64,000 nt of DNA from an uncultured Clostridia bacterium. GTDB taxonomy: Bacteria; Bacillota; Clostridia; TANB77; CAG-508. The notes beneath the pieces were generated by a model, which saw only the letters and a list, made by a program, of their open reading frames with translations, was not told the origin of the DNA and searched no databases. A program made the position numbers and the translations under genes. This document shows positions 55,441 to 63,848 of this stretch, piece by piece; the first letter of the stretch is position 1, and the number at the start of each line of letters is the position of its first letter. The stretch spans positions 1-64,000 of the forward strand of contig CAKPKF010000004.1 in assembly GCA_934167175.1 (NCBI GenBank), written 5' to 3'.

Positions 55441-56730
55441 ATGGAAAAACTAAAGAATAATTTTTTTGAAATAATATTAACAATAATGATGATTGGTACA
55501 CCATTATTAGGAATACCAGAAAAAGTAAAACTTACAGAACAAAATATAATAAGAAGAGATTTTTTATTTATTATAGGATTTTTTCTTATAGTTCTGTTAA
55601 TAAAAAGAAGAAAAGAATTAAAATTTGATAAAAAAGATATATTGCTATTAATATTTTTTGCAATAGGCATAATAAGTACAGTATTTTCTATTAAACTTAA
55701 TAAATCTATATTAGGGCAACACAACAGACATGAGGGAATAATAATGATAGGTATATATATACTTATATATTATTCAGCAAAAAACCTTTTTAAATATTAT
55801 AAAAGTTTTGTTCCAATAGGGTTATCATTAGCGAGTATATTGACAATCTTAGCTATAATACAATTTTATGATATTATTCCAATTTTAAAAAATATGTATG
55901 ATGCAAGGTGTGCCAATGCTACTTTAAGTAACTCTAATATTTTTGCGAATTTTATTACTATTTTTGTACCTATGGCTTTTTCCATATATATATTAAAAGG
56001 AGAAAAGAATAATTTATTTTATAACGTACTTTTTTTTACAGGAATGTTAATATCATTAGCAAGAAGTGCATATCTTGCATTTGCTGTATACACAGTATTT
56101 ATACTGATATACATATTTAAAAATAAAAATAAGGAGTATATAAAAAGATTTGCAACATTAAGTATTTGTTTTGTAGTTTTATGTGGAATAGTTAATTATG
56201 CATCTAATAATAGAATATCTAAAAGGGGCGAACTTATGGTAAAAGAAACATACAGTATGAAAGAAGGAGTAACAGATAAAATGGGTTCTAGTAGAATATA
56301 TTATTGGAAAGTTATGTTGATATTAATATCTGAAAGACCAATATTGGGATATGGACCAGATACAGTAGCAAATGCAATTGCAGAAGTTCATCCAGATATA
56401 TTTAAATCATTTTTTAAAAAAACAGGTGGTGTTATAATAGAAAAAGCGCATAATGAATGGCTTCAAATTGCAGCAACTATGGGAATACCTGCAATGTTAA
56501 TATATACGGTATTTATATTTTTAGTGCTAAAAGATAATTTGAAGAAATTTACCAAAAATAAAGTATCATTTGTTTTTTCAACTGTAATAATAGGATACTT
56601 AGTACAAGCAGTATTTAACATAAGTGTTATAGCTGTTGCACCAATATTTTGGTTGATTTTAGGATTAAGTGAGAATGAAAAATTCAAGACAGAATGCCTA
56701 GAAGAATTAAATAAAAAAGATACTGTGTAA
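55441..56730 (+). CDS. O-antigen ligase family (Wzy_C) membrane protein
   Basis: This polytopic membrane protein of about 429 residues has some ten to twelve spans. The Wzy_C-type periplasmic loop contains RIYYWKVMLILISERPILGYGPDTV and KAHNEWLQIAATMGIPAML, where the invariant glutamate-arginine and H-N-x-W-L motifs of O-antigen ligases and polymerases are found. In Firmicutes such proteins join or polymerise surface glycans. ATG 55441 lies eleven bases after AAGGAG; an in-frame ATG at 55420 has no site. Confidence 0.85.
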   Translation: MEKLKNNFFEIILTIMMIGTPLLGIPEKVKLTEQNIIRRDFLFIIGFFLIVLLIKRRKELKFDKKDILLLIFFAIGIISTVFSIKLNKSILGQHNRHEGIIMIGIYILIYYSAKNLFKYYKSFVPIGLSLASILTILAIIQFYDIIPILKNMYDARCANATLSNSNIFANFITIFVPMAFSIYILKGEKNNLFYNVLFFTGMLISLARSAYLAFAVYTVFILIYIFKNKNKEYIKRFATLSICFVVLCGIVNYASNNRISKRGELMVKETYSMKEGVTDKMGSSRIYYWKVMLILISERPILGYGPDTVANAIAEVHPDIFKSFFKKTGGVIIEKAHNEWLQIAATMGIPAMLIYTVFIFLVLKDNLKKFTKNKVSFVFSTVIIGYLVQAVFNISVIAVAPIFWLILGLSENEKFKTECLEELNKKDTV

Positions 56731-56873
56731 CTCACAATATCTAAATAAATTTTAGCATATTTTTTCAAAAAAATCAAATAATTAAATGTATAAAATAAGT
56801 GAATAAAAACAAGAAAAGAAGAGTAAAATATAATAAATATTAAATAAAATCGTTATTATAGATTTTCTAAATG

Positions 56874-56902
56874 TTGAATATTTATTTAATATATGCTAAT
56901 AT
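56874..56902 (+). promoter_or_regulatory. Promoter of the 6S-like RNA
   Basis: TTGAAT (56874-56879), 17-base spacer, TAATAT (56897-56902). Confidence 0.55.
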
Positions 56903-56924
56903 AATATTAATAATTAAATAGAAA

Positions 56925-57119
56925 AAATTCCCTGCGTGGTACGATAAGACTGAAATTTTAGAACCTACAAGTTTTGGAAAAGGGAGCCCATCTCTGAATA
57001 TGGCGTGTATGCTTGCTTTTTAAGTAAGAAACCCATAAGTATTTAGGTAAGCACCCACCTGTGTGAGTACAGGTCCATAAAATTTCTTCATCTAACGGCT
57101 TCGGCGGGGGTATTTTTTT
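56925..57119 (+). ncRNA. ssrS: 6S RNA (probable)
   Basis: An untranslated transcript of about 190 bases whose ends pair: CCCTGC (56930-56935) with GCGGGG (57104-57109). The 5' part CCCTGCGTGGTACGATAAG and the inner AAAGGGAGCCC resemble Firmicute 6S RNAs, which fold as a long rod with an open central bubble that traps SigA polymerase. It ends in a T-run. No ORF with a ribosome binding site exists here. I judge by pattern only; another structured RNA is possible. Confidence 0.7.
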
Positions 57120-57200
57120 GCTTTTTTGTTAGTTGTAATTATTATACAAAAATGTTAAAATATAGTAGGATTTAAGAGAAACTTTATAGGGGTAGAGAAA

Positions 57201-58037
57201 ATGAGTATAAGAGAATTGTTAGAAATAGGGATAAGTGTGTTAAAACAAAATAGTGTAGAAAACCCAATTCAACATGCAAGAATATTGATGGCACACATAA
57301 TAGGAAAAAGTAAAGAATATTTAATAGCACATGATAATGAAATAATAAATAAAGATACAGAAAACGAATATAAAAAAGCAATATATAAATTAGTAGAAGG
57401 AATTCCAATTCAATATATTACAAATAGTCAGCAATTCATGAAACTAGACTTTTTTGTAAATGAAAGTGTGTTAATCCCAAGAGCAGATACAGAAATTTTA
57501 GTAGAAGAAGTAATAGGCATTGCTAAAAAAGAAAAAAAATTTAAAATATTAGATTTATGTACGGGAAGTGGTGCGATAGGAATTTCACTTGATAAATATA
57601 TAGAAAATGCAGAAATTATATGTTCAGATATTAGTAAAAAAGCTATAGATGTAGCAAATAAAAACAGAGATAGAAACAACTCTAAAGTGAAAATAATACA
57701 ATCAAATATGTTCGAAAGCATAAAAGATAAATTTGATATAATTGTGTCTAATCCACCATATATAAGAGATGACATAATTAAAACACTAGAAAAAAATGTT
57801 CTCTGTGAACCATATATGGCACTAAGTGGAGGAAATGATGGATTGAAATTTTATAGAATTATTGCGGAGAATGGATATAAATTTTTAGATAAAAATGGAT
57901 ATATTTGTTTAGAAATAGGATATGATCAGAAAGAAAGTGTTATAAATATATTTAAAGAATATGAACAATATAAAGAAATATATTCTAAAAAAGATTTAAA
58001 TAATTTAGATAGAATTGTAGTAATAAGGAAAGGGTAA
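57201..58037 (+). CDS. prmC: Release factor glutamine methyltransferase
   Basis: PrmC/HemK methylates the glutamine of the GGQ motif in RF1 and RF2, needed for efficient termination. The 278-residue SAM-dependent enzyme has an N-terminal helical domain, LDLCTGSGAIGISL (SAM binding, about residues 118-131), and the NPPYI motif (about 187-191). AGGGG-rich sequence precedes the ATG. It lies upstream of whiA and hemW in one apparent operon. Confidence 0.95.
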   Translation: MSIRELLEIGISVLKQNSVENPIQHARILMAHIIGKSKEYLIAHDNEIINKDTENEYKKAIYKLVEGIPIQYITNSQQFMKLDFFVNESVLIPRADTEILVEEVIGIAKKEKKFKILDLCTGSGAIGISLDKYIENAEIICSDISKKAIDVANKNRDRNNSKVKIIQSNMFESIKDKFDIIVSNPPYIRDDIIKTLEKNVLCEPYMALSGGNDGLKFYRIIAENGYKFLDKNGYICLEIGYDQKESVINIFKEYEQYKEIYSKKDLNNLDRIVVIRKG

Positions 58038-58041
58038 AAAA

Positions 58042-58917
58042 ATGTCTTTTTCAAGTAATGTAAAACAAGAATTAAGTAAATTAAATACTTTAGCGAAAAA
58101 AGATTTAGTAAAAGCAGAGTTATTAGGCTATTTGGTATCTAACAATGTATATAACATAAAGGATAAAACTAGCTATTCTACAGAAAATGAATATAACATA
58201 AATAGGCTAAATAAATTATTAAAAAGTTTAGACATAGATTATTCTATAGAAATTCAAGGAAAAGTCTATATAATAACCTTTAAAACTAGTTGTGTTACAA
58301 ACATAATGTCAGATGACGAGTTAGAAGTTGTAAAAAAAGATGAGCAATTGCAAAAAGCATTTATAAGAGGAGCTTTTATGGGGGCTGGCTCATTAAATAA
58401 TCCAGAAAAAGAATATCATTTATCAATATTGATTTCAAATGAAGAACATGTAAATTTGTTAAAAGAGTTTATAAATAAATATAATATAGATTTTAAAAGC
58501 TTAAATAACAATAAAACATTTTGTTTATACATAAAAGATGGAGAGCAGATTTCTAGATTTTTAGCATTAGTTGGAGCAAATAGTGCAATGCTAAAGTTTG
58601 AAGAAATAAGAGTAATGAGAGAAACAAGAAACAAAGTAAATAGATTAGTAAATTGTGAAACAGCCAATTTAAATAAGACAATTAGTGCAGCGGTTATGCA
58701 AATAGAAGATATAAAATACATAAAGGAAAAGGGCGAATTTAATAAAATGCCAGAAAATTTAAAAAAGATAGCAAATTTAAGGTTAGAAAATCCGGATGCA
58801 AGTTTGACTGAGTTAGCTGAAAAATTAGATGAAAAAATAAGTAAGTCTGGGGTAAATCATAGACTTAAAAAAATATCAGAAATAGCACAAGAAATAAGAA
58901 AAGAGGAAAAATCTTGA
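58042..58917 (+). CDS. whiA: DNA-binding protein WhiA
   Basis: WhiA combines a LAGLIDADG-like N-terminal domain with a C-terminal helix-turn-helix; it influences division and chromosome biology in Firmicutes. The 291-residue protein starts SFSSNVKQELSKL, with AFIRGAFMGAGSLNNPEKEYHL (homing-endonuclease-like) and the tail LRLENPDASLTELAEKL and ISKSGVNHRLKKI. It starts four bases after prmC and overlaps hemW by four. Confidence 0.95.
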   Translation: MSFSSNVKQELSKLNTLAKKDLVKAELLGYLVSNNVYNIKDKTSYSTENEYNINRLNKLLKSLDIDYSIEIQGKVYIITFKTSCVTNIMSDDELEVVKKDEQLQKAFIRGAFMGAGSLNNPEKEYHLSILISNEEHVNLLKEFINKYNIDFKSLNNNKTFCLYIKDGEQISRFLALVGANSAMLKFEEIRVMRETRNKVNRLVNCETANLNKTISAAVMQIEDIKYIKEKGEFNKMPENLKKIANLRLENPDASLTELAEKLDEKISKSGVNHRLKKISEIAQEIRKEEKS

Positions 58918-60065
58918 AAGAGTTAGGAATATATGTACATATACCTTTTTGTAAAAGAAAATGCGATTATTGTGATTTCGTGTCATATGCTCAAAAAGAT
59001 GACATTATAGAAAAATATATAAATAGTGTGATTAAAGAAATAGATTATGTATCAAATAAAATTATAAAAGAGCAATATAATATAAATACAATTTATATAG
59101 GTGGTGGTACACCATCATATATAGACAGCAAGTATATAAAGATGATATTGAGTAAAATAAAACAAAAATTTAAAAATAATATAGATGAAAAAATAGAAAT
59201 AACAATAGAAATAAATCCAGGAACTGTTAATGAAGAAAAGTTATTAGAATACAAAAATACAGGTATAAATAGAATAAGTATAGGTGTACAGTCTACATCA
59301 GATAGATTGTTAAAAGAAATAGGAAGAATTCACACATTTGAAGAATTTTTAGAGATATATAATATGGCAAGAAAAAAAGGTTTTAGTAATATAAATATAG
59401 ATATGATTTTAGGATTGCCAGGACAAACTGAAAAGGATATTGATGAAATGAGTGATGTAATTTCAAAATTAAATCCAGAGCATGTGTCAGTATATTCATT
59501 AATTTTAGAAGAAGGAACATGCCTATACCAAAAAGTAAAAAAAGGAATAGCAAAGTTGCCGGATGAAGATATAGAAAGGCAAATGTATTGGAAAACAAAA
59601 AAGAATTTAGAAAATATAGGCTACAAACATTATGAAATATCAAATTTTGCTAAACCTGAATTTGAATCAAAGCATAATTTGAATTGTTGGAAACAAAAAG
59701 AATATATTGGTATAGGTCTTTCAGCACATTCATATTTAGATAATAGTAGATTTTCAAATATTAGTGATTTAGAAAAATATATAGAAAATATACAAAACGA
59801 TGAATATGAAAAAAATAAAATTATACATGAAGTACAAAATGAAAAAATAAAACAAAAAGAATTTGTTATGTTAGGATTAAGAATGATAGATGGAGTAAGT
59901 ATATTGGAATTTTCAAAAAAATTCGGAAAAGAATTAGTACAAGTATTTAATGAAGAAATAAATAGATTAATTGAGAAAAATCTTATTGAGATTACAGAAA
60001 CTAGAATTAAACTCACAGAAAAAGGCTTAGATTTTGCTAATATAGTATGGCAGGAGTTTGTATAA
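58914..60065 (+). CDS. hemW: Radical SAM heme chaperone HemW
   Basis: HemW binds heme and a 4Fe-4S cluster; it was formerly called coproporphyrinogen III oxidase-like. The cluster motif CKRKCDYC (C-x3-C-x2-C) lies at residues 13-20, followed by YIGGGTPSYID and INPGTVNEEKL, RISIGVQS, and a winged helix-like C-terminal domain. At 383 residues it has normal length. TTG start overlaps the whiA stop. Confidence 0.94.
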   Translation: MKELGIYVHIPFCKRKCDYCDFVSYAQKDDIIEKYINSVIKEIDYVSNKIIKEQYNINTIYIGGGTPSYIDSKYIKMILSKIKQKFKNNIDEKIEITIEINPGTVNEEKLLEYKNTGINRISIGVQSTSDRLLKEIGRIHTFEEFLEIYNMARKKGFSNINIDMILGLPGQTEKDIDEMSDVISKLNPEHVSVYSLILEEGTCLYQKVKKGIAKLPDEDIERQMYWKTKKNLENIGYKHYEISNFAKPEFESKHNLNCWKQKEYIGIGLSAHSYLDNSRFSNISDLEKYIENIQNDEYEKNKIIHEVQNEKIKQKEFVMLGLRMIDGVSILEFSKKFGKELVQVFNEEINRLIEKNLIEITETRIKLTEKGLDFANIVWQEFV

Positions 60066-60072
60066 ATATAAA

Positions 60073-60113
60073 AAAAGAGTTAATAGCATATTTTTATAAC
60101 TATTAACTCTTTA
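60073..60113. terminator. Bidirectional terminator
   Basis: AAAGAGTTAATAG ... CTATTAACTCTTT between the convergent hemW and sufB genes. Confidence 0.85.
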
Positions 60114-60118
60114 AAGTT

Positions 60119-61036
60119 TTATTTTAAAAATCCATTTATTATTTGATTTTCAGCTTCTTGTTCAGTTAATCCAAGAGACATAAGTTTTATAATTTGGTCG
60201 CCAGCAATTTTACCAATTGCAGCTTCATGTATTAAACTAGCATCAACGTTATTAGCAACAATTTGTGGAGTAGATGTAACTTTTCCACTATCCATAATAA
60301 TAGCATCGCATTCAACATGTCCAAAACATTTATTATTACCATGTACATTAGATACAAACTCTTGACTAGAGTTATTTTTAGCAACTGAACGAGAGGCTAC
60401 TTTTGTACTAGAGTTAGCTCCATTTAAATCTACATTGAAAACAGTTTTGGCAGTTTGATTTCCATGTGTCATTATTCTTTCTGTAATTATTAAATTACTA
60501 TCATCATCAAGATCAGCATCAGTTACTCTAATAGTAGAATCAACTCCTTTAATTTGTATAGTTTCCATTTCAAGAGTTGCTCCTTTTTTTAGATGAACAA
60601 TAGTCTGCGGATTTAAAATTCTTTTTCCAGTTCCTTCGCCTTCTCCATAATGTTTTTCTATATATTTTACTTTTGCATTTTCTTCAACATAAAAAGTATG
60701 AATACCATCATGTTGAGAATTGTCACATGAACTGTTATGAATTCCACAACCAGCAACTATTACAACATTAGAATTTTTGCCAATATAAAAATCATTGTAG
60801 ACAACATCTGTAAGTCCACTTTGAGTTAAAATAACTGGAATGTGAACACTTTCATCAACAGTGTTTTCTTTTATTATAATGTCAATACCTTGTTTATCGG
60901 TTTTTGTTACAATATCAATATTAGAAGTAGTATTTCTAGCTACACCTTTACCATTTTCTCTTATATTATATGCACCCATAGGAGTTGTTTCTATGTCAGC
61001 AATTTCTTTTAATAAACGTTTTTCAATAATATCCAT
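60119..61036 (-). CDS. sufB: SufB/SufD-family Fe-S cluster assembly protein
   Basis: This 305-residue scaffold-type protein is shorter than classical SufB (about 470), and no SufD, SufS or SufU is adjacent. The pair sufC-sufB matches the minimal SUF (SMS) system of anaerobes and archaea. Family-typical features are the beta-helix core (AKVKYIEKHYGEGEGTGKRI), HVECDAIIMDSGKVTSTPQI and ASLIHEAAIGKIAGDQI with the conserved His-Glu. It shares one base with the sufC stop; AAGGAGG lies in the last sufC codons. Confidence 0.9.
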   Translation of the reverse strand: MDIIEKRLLKEIADIETTPMGAYNIRENGKGVARNTTSNIDIVTKTDKQGIDIIIKENTVDESVHIPVILTQSGLTDVVYNDFYIGKNSNVVIVAGCGIHNSSCDNSQHDGIHTFYVEENAKVKYIEKHYGEGEGTGKRILNPQTIVHLKKGATLEMETIQIKGVDSTIRVTDADLDDDSNLIITERIMTHGNQTAKTVFNVDLNGANSSTKVASRSVAKNNSSQEFVSNVHGNNKCFGHVECDAIIMDSGKVTSTPQIVANNVDASLIHEAAIGKIAGDQIIKLMSLGLTEQEAENQIINGFLK

Positions 61037-61749
61037 TAAAATACCTCCTTGTCTAACATTTTACATTGTTTAGATAAATTTAAAAGTTTAGGTAAAATTA
61101 CATCTTTAGTTCCAATATCAACAATCTGTCCACCTTCTAATAGTATAATTTCATCAGAAATTTTAAGGATTTTTTCTTGATGTGAAATAACAATAATTGA
61201 TGAATTGTTGTTATGCATTTTTTCAAAAACATTAATTAAACTGTTAAAACTCCATAAATCTATTCCAGCTTCAGGTTCATCAAAAATAGTTAAATTAGAT
61301 TGTTTTGCGGCAAGCATAGCAATTTCAATTCTTTTTAATTCACCACCAGATAATTTAGAGTTAAGTTCTCTATCAATATATTCTTTGGCACATAAACCAA
61401 CATCAGATAAATAATCACAAGCAATTCCTAATTTTATAGGTCCACCAGCAGCAATTTCAATTAAATCTTTGACAGTTAAACCCTTAAAAGCAACAGGCTG
61501 TTGAAATGCAAATCCAATTCCAAGTTTTGCTCTTTCTGTAATTCCCATGTTAGTAATATCTTGACCATCAAAAATAATTTTGCCAGAATCAGGTTGGTTA
61601 ATTCCCATAATAATCTTAGCTAATGTAGATTTACCAGAACCGTTAGGTCCAGTAATAGCAACAAATTTTTTTGAATCTATTTTTAAATTAATATTTTTTA
61701 AAATATGCTTATTATCTCTAGAAAAGCAAATATCAATAAGTTCTAACAT
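61036..61749 (-). CDS. sufC: Fe-S cluster assembly ATPase SufC
   Basis: This 237-residue ABC-type ATPase energises SufB. Walker A GPNGSGKSTLAKII (about residues 34-47), the Q-loop, signature LSGGELKRIEIA, Walker B NLTIFDEPEAGID and H-loop VISHQEK are all present; the EPEAGID ending of Walker B is typical of SufC. AAGGAT precedes the ATG on the minus strand. It is transcribed from a promoter back to back with the next gene's. Confidence 0.95.
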   Translation of the reverse strand: MLELIDICFSRDNKHILKNINLKIDSKKFVAITGPNGSGKSTLAKIIMGINQPDSGKIIFDGQDITNMGITERAKLGIGFAFQQPVAFKGLTVKDLIEIAAGGPIKLGIACDYLSDVGLCAKEYIDRELNSKLSGGELKRIEIAMLAAKQSNLTIFDEPEAGIDLWSFNSLINVFEKMHNNNSSIIVISHQEKILKISDEIILLEGGQIVDIGTKDVILPKLLNLSKQCKMLDKEVF

Positions 61750-61785
61750 AAAATCATCCTTTCATAAAAATTTAAACTATGTAAT

Positions 61786-61814
61786 ATTGTAGCATAAAAT
61801 AAGCATATGTGCAA
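61786..61814 (-). promoter_or_regulatory. SigA-type promoter of sufCB
   Basis: On the minus strand TTGCAC (61814-61809), 17-base spacer, TACAAT (61791-61786). Confidence 0.7.
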
Positions 61815-61831
61815 CGCAACTTTACATAAGA

Positions 61832-61860
61832 TTGAAAAAACGGCTAATATATGCTATAAT
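61832..61860 (+). promoter_or_regulatory. SigA-type promoter, divergent from sufC
   Basis: TTGAAA (61832-61837), 17-base spacer, TATAAT (61855-61860). Confidence 0.75.
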
Positions 61861-61903
61861 TATAGTATAAACCCAAAGAGGTAGGTAGAGAGGAGAACAA
61901 AAG

Positions 61904-62392
61904 ATGAAGAAAAATAATTTTTTTAGTGGATGCATTGCTTTGATATCAGTGGTAGTTATAATAGCAACTATTATAGTTGGAAAAAACATATGGTATGGTC
62001 CAAAAATAGACCAATTAGATTCAAAAGAACTAAAAGAAATAAGTACAGTTTTAGAAAAGGCTACAGAAAAATTACCAAGAAATAAGAACGAAGAAGTTAA
62101 TGTAAAAACAATTGTAATAGAGTACAGAGACCCAGAAAACAACAATAGAGAAAATGTTGAAGTTAAGATAGAAAATGGTCAAGTTACTCAAAAAAGAGTG
62201 AAAAACGAAAACTATAAGCCTGATACAATGGTCGCAATATTAGAAACATATGTGAGAATAGTTGCAATTATTGTCATTGGCTCAATAGTAATAGTGTTAT
62301 TATTTCTACTTGTTAGATACAAAACCCCTAAAATAATTAGAAAATGGGAAGTTAGAGAAGAAAAGAAAAAAGAAAGAAATACAGTAATCTGA
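61904..62392 (+). CDS. Two-span membrane protein of unknown function
   Basis: This 162-residue protein has membrane helices at about residues 8-25 and 112-134. The extracytoplasmic domain between carries KTIVIEYRDPENNNRENVEV; the C-terminal tail is basic and cytoplasmic. Not recognised. GAGAGGAG precedes the ATG, with its own promoter and terminator. Confidence 0.7.
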   Translation: MKKNNFFSGCIALISVVVIIATIIVGKNIWYGPKIDQLDSKELKEISTVLEKATEKLPRNKNEEVNVKTIVIEYRDPENNNRENVEVKIENGQVTQKRVKNENYKPDTMVAILETYVRIVAIIVIGSIVIVLLFLLVRYKTPKIIRKWEVREEKKKERNTVI

Positions 62393-62409
62393 TATCAACT
62401 GATACAAAA

Positions 62410-62443
62410 AAGAAGGTAAAGCTAAAATAAGCTTTACCTTCTT
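62410..62443 (+). terminator. Hairpin terminator
   Basis: AAGAAGGTAAAGCT-aaaata-AGCTTTACCTTCTT; long perfect stem, T-poor end. Confidence 0.7.
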
Positions 62444-62474
62444 CTCCGTTAAGTAAGAAGCAAATAAATAGAGG

Positions 62475-62522
62475 AGCGAATTTTATGTTTAATTATTTTT
62501 TATAGCATTAAGTTCGCTTTTT
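62475..62522 (+). terminator. Second hairpin with T-run
   Basis: AGCGAATTTTATG pairs with CATTAAGTTCGCT (two mismatches), followed by TTTTTT. Confidence 0.55.
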
Positions 62523-62623
62523 TCATGTTTATAAAAATTTTATTATGCAAAAAATATTAAGGGAACAATAATGTATTTTATGTCATATTATGTAGTATAA
62601 ACTAAAAACAAGGAGGAAAAAAT

Positions 62624-62974
62624 ATGTATAGTTCTAGACGAAGAAAATGCTGTTGTATGAATAACAATTTCACGAATTGTAAAAAAGAGATGCTAGAAGA
62701 TATGTGTGAAGATGTTGCAAATTATCCTAATACAACTTATGATGAATGTGAATGCGGGTTTGATGAAGAAGAAGGGCTATTTCCAGAAAATCCGATGTTT
62801 GGGCAAAGTTATGTACCATGGCAAACCATGAATAAAACGTTTACTCCAAGAGTAGGATTAAAGATGGGAACAATATTTCCAGAGTTAGTTAGCCCATACT
62901 CACCATGCCAATCAATAGAAGAAAATGACTTCATAGCAGCAACCAACAAAATAGGGGAGGGATGTAATAAATGA
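62624..62974 (+). CDS. cotJA: Spore coat-associated protein CotJA
   Basis: This 116-residue protein has a Cys-rich N-terminus (RRRKCCCMNNN) and the CotJA core GQSYVPWQTMNKTFTPRVGL with GTIFPELVSPYSPCQS. It is a mother-cell protein of the spore coat. AAGGAGG precedes the ATG. It overlaps cotJB by ATGA, so they are coupled. The Cys-rich extension is longer than in B. subtilis CotJA. Confidence 0.92.
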   Translation: MYSSRRRKCCCMNNNFTNCKKEMLEDMCEDVANYPNTTYDECECGFDEEEGLFPENPMFGQSYVPWQTMNKTFTPRVGLKMGTIFPELVSPYSPCQSIEENDFIAATNKIGEGCNK

Positions 62975-63291
62975 TGGAATATATAGAAGAAAAAGAAGAA
63001 AATAGAGAAAATTGTACATGCAAATGTGAAATGCAAAATGACTGTAACCAAGATAATAGAAGAGAAGAAATGGCAAGAAAAATAAAAGAATATAGATTTT
63101 CAATTATAGAGTTAGGTCTATATTTAGATACGCATCCAGATGACCAAAGAGCATTATGTATATACCGAGAATATGCTAGAAGATTAAAAGATTTAAAAGA
63201 TAAATATCAAAAAATATATGGACCATTAACAATATTCTTTCCATGTAATAAATGGAGATGGTTAGAAGAACCATGGGCTTCATTTATTTAG
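62971..63291 (+). CDS. cotJB: Spore coat protein CotJB
   Basis: This 106-residue protein has a Cys-containing N-terminal extension (CTCKCEMQNDC). The CotJB core follows: FSIIELGLYLDTHPDDQRAL, then YGPLTIFF and the ending RWLEEPWASF. It works with CotJA and the manganese catalase-like CotJC, which is not directly downstream here. Confidence 0.92.
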   Translation: MMEYIEEKEENRENCTCKCEMQNDCNQDNRREEMARKIKEYRFSIIELGLYLDTHPDDQRALCIYREYARRLKDLKDKYQKIYGPLTIFFPCNKWRWLEEPWASFI

Positions 63292-63522
63292 GGAGTAAAT
63301 AATTATCTATCTTTTTTTAGCCTTAAAAAGCTTATAACATAAACTAGATAAAATCTATCCAAAAACAATAAAATAGATGGAAAAAATTAATTTGAGTATA
63401 TTGCTACTCTTTATTTTTATAGAGAAGGTGAAAGAAATAGAAAAGTTATTGATAAAAGAAAAGATTAGTGCTATGAATGAGAATTCAAAGATATATAAAC
63501 AATTATAGTTAATAAAGAGCAA

Positions 63523-63834
63523 TTGATTGAACAACTTTTTGAAAAGTGTTATAATCTAACACAAGACATAAAATATTCTTTTAACTTTTCTGATAATGAA
63601 ATAAAAAATAGTATTATGGTTAAGGATAAGCATTTTAAAGGAGCTAATTATATAATTAGAATTTGTAAAAGTATAGAAAACGAATTTATATCACAGGACT
63701 TATTAAATAAAAATGAAATTTTATATATGAAGATTGTAAATTCAGAAATAACAAAAAATATTATTAGTTTTAGCTTGGATGATATATTACCAATATCAAA
63801 AGTTCATATTACTGCATATATAGAGAAAATTTAA
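63523..63834 (+). CDS. Unrecognised protein, possibly truncated
   Basis: A frame of 103 residues from TTG 63523 with only a poor site upstream. The segment VKDKHFKGANYIIRICKSIE looks globular and the end is clear, 14 bases before the Nudix gene. A separate 26-codon frame at 63428-63508 in another phase may be the remains of its 5' end. No CGG lies between them, so this is not one of the recoding cases. Confidence 0.4.
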   Translation: MIEQLFEKCYNLTQDIKYSFNFSDNEIKNSIMVKDKHFKGANYIIRICKSIENEFISQDLLNKNEILYMKIVNSEITKNIISFSLDDILPISKVHITAYIEKI

Positions 63835-63848
63835 TGAAGGAGAGAAAA

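Noticed and set aside
63428..63508. 26-codon frame beginning GTG
   Set aside because: No proper ribosome binding site and no recognisable product; at most a remnant of the next gene's 5' end, with no CGG involved.
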